This document shows, in pieces, positions 30,399 to 38,341 of a stretch of 39,634 nucleotides of DNA. Both the position numbers and the translations under genes were made by a program. Position 1 is the stretch's first letter; every line of letters starts with the position of its first letter. Where the stretch lies: positions 1 to 39,634 of the forward strand of contig JAKSBK010000421.1 of NCBI GenBank assembly GCA_022361155.1, given 5' to 3'. Under the pieces are notes generated by a model. It did no database searches. It saw only the letters and a list, made by a program, of their open reading frames with translations, and had not been told where the DNA came from. Origin of the DNA: Pseudomonadota bacterium. GTDB lineage: Bacteria > Myxococcota_A > Polyangia > Polyangiales > JAKSBK01.

Positions 30399-32354
30399 CT
30401 ATGGACCGCTCGCGTCGATGCGGTAGAGCAGGATGTCGTCTTCGTTTAGAGCGTCGGTCGATGATTGCAGCATGACGTCCCCCGGGAAGGTTCCCATGCC
30501 GACGAAGGTGCCCGTGCCCACCACCGCGCCGTCGTTGGGATCCAGGGCGAGCGCGGCGAAATCGTTGTCGCCGTCGGCGCCGATGGCCTGGACCCAGAGC
30601 AACTCGCCATCCAGGTCGTACTTGGCGATGGAGTTGCTGTCGTCGCTTGCCCCTGGGGCCTTGGACCTGACCGCCTCCACGAGTCCCGGGGCTGCCCCGA
30701 AGGTCGCGATGCTCCGGATGCGCCCGCCGACATATAAGAAGCCGCCGCTGGAAATCGGTCCCGGGTCGTAAACTGCGATCGCATAGCCACGGTCTCTTTC
30801 GGGCCCACCCGCTTTCTTGACCCACAATAGGTTGCCATCCGGATCGTACTTGGCGAGGAATTGGTCGTTGTCGTTGCTGTCGTGGGCCTCGACGGTGAGA
30901 TCGGTTGGGCTGTCGGTGCAGGGCGGGTTAGGCACGGCCGGATCGACGCCCGGGGCCGGGGCCGGTGTCCCTGGCTTGTGCGGGGCTTTCGCAAAGAGCG
31001 CGCAGCCCCGGAACGTGCCGGTGACGTAGACATTGCCGGCCGAGTCGTGGGCCACGCTCTGGCTCACGGTTTGCTTGGTAGGAAAGCCGGCATGAGTGGC
31101 CCAGAGCAGATTGCCGCTCTTGTCGTAGTGCACCAGCAAGGCATCGGACGCGGCCGCCAGCCCACCGTAGGTGGTTAGCACCAGGCTCGAGCCCGAAGCG
31201 CCGGAGAGTTGCTTTGTTGCCGCGCCGGTCAGCTGCCCCGCGACGCTCCTGTTGCCCATCGGGTCGATGCTGACGCCAAAGCCCGCCGATTCGCCCTTGG
31301 CTCCGCCCGCACTGTCCGCCCAAAGCACGTTGCCCTGCTTGTCGTACTCGACCAAGAACAGGTCCGGCTTTCCCTGGCTCCTCAGGGACATCTCCATCGT
31401 TGCGGTGTCGAATACGAGCGTGCCCTCGAACTCACCCGATACCAAGATGTTGCCGCTCACCGGGTCGATGGCCACGCCTTGCGGGACCGCGGCACCCGCC
31501 CCATCCATGGAGGGCGTCAGCGACGCGGTCTCCGACCAGCGCGCACTGCCCTCGGGGTCGAAGCGGACGACGAACAGGTTCAGGTGGCTCGACCTGAGGG
31601 GCTTTGCCGGGTCGAACCCGGCCTCTCCAACAAAGGCTCCGACCGCCACCACGGAGTTGTCGCTGGGGTCCACTGCGAGCCCGAAGATCTCACCCTCCTT
31701 GCCCATGCCGGGCGCGGATTTGACCCAGAGCAGCTTGCCGCTCTTGTCGTACTTCGCGAGCGCCGGGTCCTCGTCGGCATGGCTCGTCACGCTCATATCA
31801 TCGAAGGTGACCGTGCCGTAACGCTCGGCATTGAGTCCCCAGCAGGCCAGCGCGTCCTCGGTCTCGCCGTCCGACGAGTCGCCTAGGCCGATACCCACAT
31901 AGACGTTGCCCATACGGTCCACCGCGACCGCGCTGGCGTCGTCGTCGGTGAGCCCTCCGGCGCAACGGCTCCACGTGGTTGCCGTCCCGTTGCCGGTGCG
32001 CTCGCAAGAGGCCCTTACTTCGCTGGCGGGTCCCAGCTTTGCGCAGCGAGCAGCCGTTGGATCGCCTCCCTGTCCGCCAGCGCCCGCGGCTGAAGCCCCG
32101 CCTGTCCCCGAGGCACCGCCAGCGCCCGCCCCACCTTCGCCACCTTGGCCGCTGGCGCCGGAGCCTCCACCGCCCCCGGCCGCACCGGCGTCGCCAGCAG
32201 CACCGCTACCGGCCATGGGCAAAGGGCTCTCGTCGCCTCCGCAGGCCGCGGCCAGCAGGGCGCTTGCGAGCACGAGCCACGCCGGCAGGGGAGGCGACAA
32301 GCGCCCACGTGCGCCGACGGCCAGCCGAGTCGCGTGTCTGGTTTGCACGAGCAT
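30399..32354 (-). CDS. Beta-propeller (SBBP-repeat) lipoprotein, paralog 1
   Basis: A 651-residue lipoprotein. An N-terminal signal ends in lipobox LLAAAC, then a Gly/Ala-rich linker of about 60 residues (GSGAAGDAGAAGGGGGSGAS). The rest is about seven to eight repeats of the SBBP type: GNVYVGIGLGD, LAKYDKSGKLLWVKSAPG, VVAVGAFVG, VRFDPEGSARWSE, VEYDKQGNVLWADSAGG, HYDKSGNLLWATHAG, GNVYVTGTFRGC, AKYDPDGNLLWVKKAGG. After the lipobox it has six cysteines whose places match those of the neighbouring paralog. It is predicted to be tethered at the outer membrane as a propeller. Enzymatic residues are not apparent, so a binding or structural surface role is likely. Confidence 0.82.
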   Translation of the reverse strand: MLVQTRHATRLAVGARGRLSPPLPAWLVLASALLAAACGGDESPLPMAGSGAAGDAGAAGGGGGSGASGQGGEGGAGAGGASGTGGASAAGAGGQGGDPTAARCAKLGPASEVRASCERTGNGTATTWSRCAGGLTDDDASAVAVDRMGNVYVGIGLGDSSDGETEDALACWGLNAERYGTVTFDDMSVTSHADEDPALAKYDKSGKLLWVKSAPGMGKEGEIFGLAVDPSDNSVVAVGAFVGEAGFDPAKPLRSSHLNLFVVRFDPEGSARWSETASLTPSMDGAGAAVPQGVAIDPVSGNILVSGEFEGTLVFDTATMEMSLRSQGKPDLFLVEYDKQGNVLWADSAGGAKGESAGFGVSIDPMGNRSVAGQLTGAATKQLSGASGSSLVLTTYGGLAAASDALLVHYDKSGNLLWATHAGFPTKQTVSQSVAHDSAGNVYVTGTFRGCALFAKAPHKPGTPAPAPGVDPAVPNPPCTDSPTDLTVEAHDSNDNDQFLAKYDPDGNLLWVKKAGGPERDRGYAIAVYDPGPISSGGFLYVGGRIRSIATFGAAPGLVEAVRSKAPGASDDSNSIAKYDLDGELLWVQAIGADGDNDFAALALDPNDGAVVGTGTFVGMGTFPGDVMLQSSTDALNEDDILLYRIDASGP

Positions 32355-32476
32355 TTACCTTTGCTGCGATCCGACCTGCGGGTTTGAGGCACTACGTCGA
32401 AGGACTCATACGACGGGGACGGCCGCGAGGAGGCATGGCCGCGGCCGATCGAGTTGTTCTTGGGTGGACCCTTAGC

Positions 32477-34252
32477 TCAATTCCCGTCCGCACGAAAGCG
32501 CCAGAACAGGATGTCGTCGTCGTTGTTGCCCACGTTGCCGGATGCCGACTGCAGCATGATGCCACCCTGAAAAATCGCTGTCCCGGCGAAGTTGCCGGTT
32601 CCGACAACCGCTCCGTCGGTCGGGTCCACCGCGATGTCCTCCAGATCGTTGTCGCCAGTGCCGCCCACCGTCTTGACCCACAGGAGGTTGCCCTCCAGGT
32701 CGTACTTGGCGACCGCATGGCTGTCGCCGCCAAAGCCGCTGCCCGTGCTGGGAGACGTAGCCATAAGCGTTGGGCCCGGTGGGGTGCCGAAGGTCGCGGT
32801 CCCCTGAATGCGGCCGCCGACATACAAGGCAGGTGGACCCGCCGCCGGATTGGGTGGGATGGGGTCGTACACCTCGATGGCGTAGCCGCGGTCGTCTTCT
32901 AGACCACCCGCAGTCTTGACCCAGAGCGGGATTCCGCTGGGGTCGTACTTGACGATGAACCAGTCCGCGTCCCCTGCCCCTGCCGACTTGGCTGCGAGGT
33001 AGCCCGGGCCGTTCACGCACGCTGCGGCAGGCACAAAGGGGGCTGCCGGTAGGTTCGGCACGACTGGGGTCATGGGGAAGAACGCGCAGTCGGTGAAGCG
33101 TCCGGTTACGTAAACGTTGCCGAGTGAGTCGTGACCCACGCCCTCACCGCGCGTGCGTTGGGTGGGATTGCCGGCGTGGGTGGCCCACATGACTTTGCCC
33201 AGGGCGTCGTAGTGCACGAGGATCATGTCGCCTCGAGTCCCTATAGGCGTGAGGGCGATATCACCGCCGAATTGGTCCGTGATGTGCTCGACTCCGCTGC
33301 CGCTCATGGTGCCCACCACCAGCTCGCTGCCGTCGCCCGGCTCGATCGTGATGTCGCGTCCCACCGACCTATCCCCTTGTCCGCCCGCGTCGTCGGCCCA
33401 AAGCACGTTGCCCGCCTTGTCGAACTCGGCGACGAACATGTCGGTCGTGCCCTGCGCGGTGAGCACTCTCGGCTGAGGGGTCGTGGCACCGAACGTGATC
33501 GTGCCTTCGAAGTCCCCGGTCACAATGATGTTTTCGGTGGAGGGCACGACCGCCACACCCCAAGCATCGGCGTCGCCGTTACCCATCGCGTCCGGGACCA
33601 CCATGGCGGTCTGGGACCATGCCAGGGTTCCGTCCGGGAAAAACTCCGCGATGAAAAGGTCTCGGTGCTGGGAGACCAGCGGTACATTGGGGTCCCAAGC
33701 AGCGGCGCCTTGGAAATCGCCCACCGCGATTACGCTCCCGTCCACGGGGTCCACCGCCACGGCCCGCACTTCGCCTTCCCCACCCATGCCGGGCGCCGAT
33801 TTCACCCAAATCAGATTGCCGGCTCGATCGTACTTGGCCAGGGCGGGGTCCTCGTCGCCGTCGCTGCTCAAGGCCATCCCGCCGAAGTCGACCGTGCCGT
33901 ATTCCGTCGCGGAGATCCCGAAGCACATGGTGGCCTGTCGAGTCTCGTCCGTGTCGGAATCCCCCATGCCCACGCCAAGATAGATGTTGCCAGCAAGATC
34001 CACGCCGATGGCGTTGCCGTCGTCGTCGGTCATGCTCCCCACGCAGCGCGCCCAGGTTTCGGGGCTGCCGATGCCGGTCATTTGACAGCTTCGCAGCTCC
34101 TGACCCGGGGGGGTCACGCTCGCACACGGGTTTGTCGCGCCACCCCCGCCGCTGGTCGCGCCGGTTCCTGGCATCGCCGGATCGGTGCCGCCCCCGCAAG
34201 CATACGACGCTAGGAGCATGCTCGTGCCTAGCGCGAAAGCAAGACGCCTCAT
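32477..34252 (-). CDS. Beta-propeller (SBBP-repeat) lipoprotein, paralog 2
   Basis: A 591-residue paralog of the next gene downstream. The signal (RRLAFALGTSMLLASYAC) has a weak lipobox with Tyr at -2, and the Gly-rich linker is short (TGATSGGGGATNPC). The body repeats the same motifs (LAKYDRAGNLIWVKSAPGMG, VTGDFEGTITFG, AEFDKAGNVLWADDAGG, HYDALGKVMWATHAGNP, VKYDPSGIPLWVKTAGG). The N-terminal block MTDDDGNAIGVDLAGNIYLG mirrors LTDDDASAVAVDRMGNVYVG in paralog 1. A strong ribosome-binding site GGAGGTGA (34256-34263) precedes ATG 34252. The two genes are 122 nt apart, consistent with tandem duplication and divergence. Confidence 0.82.
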   Translation of the reverse strand: MRRLAFALGTSMLLASYACGGGTDPAMPGTGATSGGGGATNPCASVTPPGQELRSCQMTGIGSPETWARCVGSMTDDDGNAIGVDLAGNIYLGVGMGDSDTDETRQATMCFGISATEYGTVDFGGMALSSDGDEDPALAKYDRAGNLIWVKSAPGMGGEGEVRAVAVDPVDGSVIAVGDFQGAAAWDPNVPLVSQHRDLFIAEFFPDGTLAWSQTAMVVPDAMGNGDADAWGVAVVPSTENIIVTGDFEGTITFGATTPQPRVLTAQGTTDMFVAEFDKAGNVLWADDAGGQGDRSVGRDITIEPGDGSELVVGTMSGSGVEHITDQFGGDIALTPIGTRGDMILVHYDALGKVMWATHAGNPTQRTRGEGVGHDSLGNVYVTGRFTDCAFFPMTPVVPNLPAAPFVPAAACVNGPGYLAAKSAGAGDADWFIVKYDPSGIPLWVKTAGGLEDDRGYAIEVYDPIPPNPAAGPPALYVGGRIQGTATFGTPPGPTLMATSPSTGSGFGGDSHAVAKYDLEGNLLWVKTVGGTGDNDLEDIAVDPTDGAVVGTGNFAGTAIFQGGIMLQSASGNVGNNDDDILFWRFRADGN

Positions 34253-34317
34253 GTGTCACCTCCAGGATCGGTCCAAGGTCAGCAGCAAAGCGGCTCCAAG
34301 CGATACTAGTCTGTGAG

Positions 34318-34331
34318 GGCCCATGTGGGCC
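34318..34331. promoter_or_regulatory. Palindrome in the divergent gap between lipoprotein 2 and the PilZ fusion gene
   Basis: GGCCCA-TG-TGGGCC is a perfect 6-bp inverted repeat with a 2-nt centre, 66 nt upstream of the lipoprotein ATG, followed by a T7 run at 34355-34361. It could be an operator for the divergent promoters. No definite -35/-10 or -24/-12 pair was found in the 262-nt gap. Confidence 0.3.
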
Positions 34332-34514
34332 ATTGTGGCTCAGCGGGTCGACTCTTTTTTTGACGATACTACAGCGGCAGGGGCTGACTGCACGCGGTCT
34401 GTAGCGCGCCCAGGTCGGGGGTGGCTTGACCGGCGGGTAGGGAAAGGTGGGCGGGATTGCGCGTTTTTTATGTGAGACGCCTAAACCGCACGCGTTTCAG
34501 TCGTTTGCCACAGT

Positions 34515-35852
34515 GTGCCAGCCGAATCCACAGCCCTCCTGGTAGCTGTCGTCAGCGGGGTGCGCGGCGCGGGTCAGAGCGTCGTGTGCACGAATCTGGC
34601 GATAGCGCTCGCGCACAAGCTGGGGCCGGTGGTCGTGGTGGATACCTGCCTGCAAAACCCGTCGCAGCACAAGCTGTTCGGCTTCGAGGCACCGGAGGTC
34701 ACGCTCGAGTCGTTCCTGGCGGGTCAGCGGAGCCTCGAGGCGTCCGCGCTCGAAACCGTCGCAAAGGGTGTACGCCTGGTGTGCGGCTTCGCCGCGCAGC
34801 ACCAGCTTGGGACCGCCGCCGTCGATGAGCTGGTGCAGCAGGCGCGCGGCCTTGATGCCAAGGCCGTCGTGTTCGACTGCGATCGCAACCTCACGGCGCA
34901 CGAGCTGCTGTTGCGCGCGGACGCGCGGGTCCTGGTCGTCACGCCTGGAACGAATGGCATCCAGGCCGCCTACGCCGTGATGCACGGTGCGATCTTGGAG
35001 CTCATCCAGAGCCTGGCAGGTGACGAAGCCTCGCAGGCGGCGCTCGAGCGAGCAGCCCGAAGCGTGCCCGACGGTCGCATCGGTAAGATGGTCGCCGGCC
35101 TGGCGAGCAGCGAGCCCGCGCTTTCCGAGCGCCTCGAACAAGCCTTGGGCAACTACGAGCTTTCGTTGCTCGGCAATCTGCTTGCTTCCTCGCAGGACAG
35201 CAACGAGATCCACGCGCTCGGCCGCCTGCTTCAGGAGGTGCTTGCAATTCGCGTGGCGACGGTGGGCGCCCTGCGACGCTCGGACCGCATAGAGCAGTCG
35301 GCTGCGGACGGTGCGCCTTTCATACGCCGGTGGCGCAAAGAGCAAGAGGAACGCTGGCTGCTGAAGATCGCCGAGCGCCTTGCGGGGCTGAAGCCACGGC
35401 CAGTCGAGCCGGTGGCGAAAGTCAAGGCGCCGCCGGCAGCGCGCCCACCCATCAGCCGACGGCCGGGGGCCGACAAGAGGCTGTTACCCTCGGAGCTTCA
35501 GCGCTACCAGCGCCGCCACGAGCGCTACCGAGCTCGCTGGCCGGTTGTGGTCGAGGTCGGCGGGGTGCGGGCGCGCATGGTCCTGACCGATGTGTCTGCC
35601 GGCGGGGCTGCACTGAAAGGCGAGCTTGCGGCGAGCGTGGGCCAGGAGGTGCGCATCAGCTTCTCGGATATGCCCGAGGGACCCCGGTTGACCGCGGTGG
35701 TGCGCTACGTGAATCCGCAAGCAACCCAGTTCGGCACCGAGTTTCAGGGTGAGAAGGCCCAACGCATCGGCAAGCGTTTGGTGGCGTTGGCGAAAGCCGA
35801 AATCGAGAAAGCCAAGAGGGCGAGCCGGACCTCTTCCTGTCCGGCGCCATAG
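34515..35852 (+). CDS. MinD/FlhG-like protein with degenerate P-loop fused to a PilZ domain
   Basis: A 445-residue protein. The N-terminal 260 residues follow the MinD/FlhG/ParA fold: LLVAVVSGVRGAGQSVVCTN, LAIALAHKLGPVVVVDTCLQ, AVVFDCDRNLTAHELLLRAD, VLVVTPGTNGIQAAYAVM. The deviant Walker A reads SGVRGAGQS in place of KGGVGKT, so both lysines are lost. After a charged, Pro-rich linker, residues 330-430 are a PilZ domain with the c-di-GMP motif RYRAR (about 337) and DVSAGG (about 359). GTG 34515 is the start. FlhG/MinD proteins place polar machines such as flagella and pili, and PilZ binds c-di-GMP, so a c-di-GMP-responsive positioning factor is plausible. It abuts maeB tail to tail with no gap. 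Confidence 0.85.
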   Translation: MPAESTALLVAVVSGVRGAGQSVVCTNLAIALAHKLGPVVVVDTCLQNPSQHKLFGFEAPEVTLESFLAGQRSLEASALETVAKGVRLVCGFAAQHQLGTAAVDELVQQARGLDAKAVVFDCDRNLTAHELLLRADARVLVVTPGTNGIQAAYAVMHGAILELIQSLAGDEASQAALERAARSVPDGRIGKMVAGLASSEPALSERLEQALGNYELSLLGNLLASSQDSNEIHALGRLLQEVLAIRVATVGALRRSDRIEQSAADGAPFIRRWRKEQEERWLLKIAERLAGLKPRPVEPVAKVKAPPAARPPISRRPGADKRLLPSELQRYQRRHERYRARWPVVVEVGGVRARMVLTDVSAGGAALKGELAASVGQEVRISFSDMPEGPRLTAVVRYVNPQATQFGTEFQGEKAQRIGKRLVALAKAEIEKAKRASRTSSCPAP

Positions 35853-38120
35853 TTACGAAGCCTTCGACTCGCCTTTGCCGAGGGCTTCCAGGCCGCAGAT
35901 CGAGGTCATGCGCACGATTTCTGCCACCGACGCGCCACGAGGCAGCAGACCGACCGCGCGCCGCAGGCCCAAGATGACCGGTCCGATCACATCGCCGTCG
36001 GCGAGCACGCGGGCCAGGCGGAAAGCGATGTTGGCGGCGCCCAGGGTGGGGAACACCAACACATTGGCCGGCCGGCCCAGGCGCCGGTCTTTCGGAATGA
36101 GCTCCTCGAAGTCGTTTGGGCTCACCGCCCAGTCAGCCTGGATCTCGCCTATCACCGGCAGGTTCGGCGCGCGCACGCGCACGATCTTGACGGCCTCCGC
36201 AACCTTGCGCGCCTCGGGGTGATCGGACTCCCCGAAGTTGGAAAAGGACAGCATCGCCACCACAGGTTCCACCTCGAAGCGACGGGCGGCATTCGCGGTC
36301 GCGATGGCGATGCCCGCCAGGGTCTCGGCATCGGGGGCGATGTTGAGGGTGGTGTCGGCAAAGAAGAGCGTCCGGTCGCGCAGGCGTACGATGTGCATGC
36401 CCGCCGCATGCCGGTAGCCCTCGGCCGTGCCGACGATCCGCAGGACCTTGCGAGCCGCCTGGGGATAGGCGGTCTCTGCCCCCGCCACAAGCGCGCTGAC
36501 CCGTCCCGCCTCCAGCAGGAGAATCGCGCACAGCAAGGGGTCGTTGATGATGTTCTGGCGGGCGATCACGGGGTCGCCGTCGCGTCCGAGGGTCTTGCGA
36601 TAGATGTCCACCAGCTCGTCCAGTCCCTCGAGCGTCCGGGGTTCCACGATCTTGGCCTCGGGGATCTTGACGCCCAGATCGCGGGCGCGCTTGTTCACCG
36701 TGACCGGGTTGCCCAACAGCATGCAGTGAGCGACGCGCTGCTCGCCGAGCTCTTGCACGGCTCGCAGGACCTTCTCGTTGAGGGACTCGGGGAACACCGC
36801 CCAAGGCCGTTGGGTCCTGCTTTTGCGTTGCGCCAGGGACACGAACGTGCGGGTCAGATCCAGGCGCTGCGCGAGCTCCTCGCGGTATTGGTCGAGATCG
36901 AGCGCGCGGCGCGCCACACCGGATTCGACGGCGGCCTTCGCCACGGCGTGCGATTCCCAGACCAGAACGCGCGGATCGAAGGGCTTGGGGATCAGGTAGT
37001 CGCGTCCAAAGTGGAACCGTTCCCCGCCGTAGGCGCGGCTGACCGACTCGGGAACGTCCTCGCGTGCGAGCGCAGCGAGCGAGCGCGCCGCAGCCACCAT
37101 CATCTCGCGACTGATGGAGCGGGCTCGCGTGTCGAGCGCGCCCCGAAAAATGAAGGGGAAACCAAGGACGTTGTTGATTTGATTGGGGAAGTCGCTACGA
37201 CCCGTACCCATGATGAGGTCGTCGCGCACCGCGTGGGCTTCTTCGGGCAGAATTTCAGGCCACGGGTTTGAGAGCGCGAAGACGATCGGGTCTCTCGCCA
37301 TGGCCCGGATCATGTCGGGCTTGAAGGCGCCGGCTACCGACAGCCCGATCAGGATGTCGGCGTCCTTGACCACGTCGGTCAGGGTCCTGCGACCGTCGTC
37401 GGGATGGGCGTACGGGGCCTTGTACTTGTTGACGTTTTCGCGGCCCTCGTAGATGTAGCCCTTGGTGTCGCACAGGAGGATGTTCTCGTGCCGGAACCCC
37501 AGGGCCTCGTACAGCCTGGCTCCCGAGATGGCGGAGGCACCGGCGCCGCTGATGACCATGAGGCACTGTGCGGGATCCTTGCCGGCGAGCTCGCAGGCGT
37601 TCAGCAGGGCGGCTCCGGAGATGATGGCCGTTCCATGCTGATCGTCGTGAAAGACCGGGATGTCCATGGCCTCTTCAAGGGCCGGTTCGATCTCGAAGCA
37701 CTCGGGCGCCTTGACATCTTCCAGGTTGATACCGCCGAACGTGGGCTCCAGGCGGCGCGTTGTTTCGATGAATTCCTCGACGGTGGGCGCGTCGATCTCG
37801 AGATCGAAGACGTCGATGTCGGCGAAGCGTTTGAACAGAACCGCCTTGCCCTCCATCACGGGCTTGCCTGCTCTGGGTCCGATGTTGCCCAGGCCGAGCA
37901 CGGCCGAACCGTTGCTGACGACCGCCACGAGATTGCCCCGCGCGGTGTATTCGTTGACGCGTTCCGGTAGCTCGGCGATGTCCAGGCACGGTTCCGCCAC
38001 GCCGGGGGTGTAAGCAAGGGAAAGATCGCGCTGGGTTGCTGTCGGTTTGGTGCAGCGGATTTCGATTTTTCCAGGCCGGCCCCGGCTATGGTACGCGAGC
38101 GCTGCTTCACGGTTGCTCAT
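35853..38120 (-). CDS. maeB: NAD(P)-dependent malic enzyme with phosphotransacetylase-like domain
   Basis: Decarboxylates malate to pyruvate with reduction of NAD(P). The 755-residue protein is the long bacterial form. The malic-enzyme half (1 to about 430) has [110 protein letters not shown] and [15 protein letters not shown]. The C-terminal half resembles phosphate acetyltransferase ([27 protein letters not shown]-like [55 protein letters not shown]). In known relatives this half is regulatory, binding acetyl-CoA. ATG 38120 gives the conserved N-terminus. Confidence 0.95.
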   Translation of the reverse strand: MSNREAALAYHSRGRPGKIEIRCTKPTATQRDLSLAYTPGVAEPCLDIAELPERVNEYTARGNLVAVVSNGSAVLGLGNIGPRAGKPVMEGKAVLFKRFADIDVFDLEIDAPTVEEFIETTRRLEPTFGGINLEDVKAPECFEIEPALEEAMDIPVFHDDQHGTAIISGAALLNACELAGKDPAQCLMVISGAGASAISGARLYEALGFRHENILLCDTKGYIYEGRENVNKYKAPYAHPDDGRRTLTDVVKDADILIGLSVAGAFKPDMIRAMARDPIVFALSNPWPEILPEEAHAVRDDLIMGTGRSDFPNQINNVLGFPFIFRGALDTRARSISREMMVAAARSLAALAREDVPESVSRAYGGERFHFGRDYLIPKPFDPRVLVWESHAVAKAAVESGVARRALDLDQYREELAQRLDLTRTFVSLAQRKSRTQRPWAVFPESLNEKVLRAVQELGEQRVAHCMLLGNPVTVNKRARDLGVKIPEAKIVEPRTLEGLDELVDIYRKTLGRDGDPVIARQNIINDPLLCAILLLEAGRVSALVAGAETAYPQAARKVLRIVGTAEGYRHAAGMHIVRLRDRTLFFADTTLNIAPDAETLAGIAIATANAARRFEVEPVVAMLSFSNFGESDHPEARKVAEAVKIVRVRAPNLPVIGEIQADWAVSPNDFEELIPKDRRLGRPANVLVFPTLGAANIAFRLARVLADGDVIGPVILGLRRAVGLLPRGASVAEIVRMTSICGLEALGKGESKAS

Positions 38121-38282
38121 GCGGTTCCTCGTAGCTCGAGTTGCAGGGGGGCTCGTGCGTCAATAGAGCGACGCATGCAAGCGGGTTGGCAGTGTTGCAT
38201 CCGCGCACGCCAGCCGCCACAGATGCTTTCGACTTTCGAGAGTCCAGCTGCAATCGTCGCCGTTACCTTCTCGGATAGCCCT

Positions 38283-38308
38283 GTTTGCGTTTCATTTATT
38301 AGGCAAAC
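38283..38308. other. AT-rich stem-loop in the maeB upstream gap
   Basis: GTTTGC (38283-38288) pairs with GCAAAC (38303-38308) around a 14-nt AT-rich loop (GTTTCATTTATTAG). It lies 34 nt beyond the stop of the DUF2723-type gene and upstream of maeB on the same strand. It may be a weak terminator or a regulatory site. No T run follows. The rest of 38121-38341 shows only a weak 67-residue frame with no recognisable homology. Confidence 0.3.
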
Positions 38309-38341
38309 GTGATTCATCACCGAACTTCCTCGTGAGCGCGG

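Noticed and set aside
29730-30449. 239-codon plus-strand frame opposite the acyltransferase and lipoprotein genes
   Set aside because: It is antisense to clear hexapeptide and SBBP repeats; high-GC antisense frames are often open by chance.
38117-38320. 67-codon minus-strand frame in the maeB upstream gap
   Set aside because: No motif and no clear ribosome-binding site, and it overlaps the maeB start. It may be chance; not enough to call a gene.
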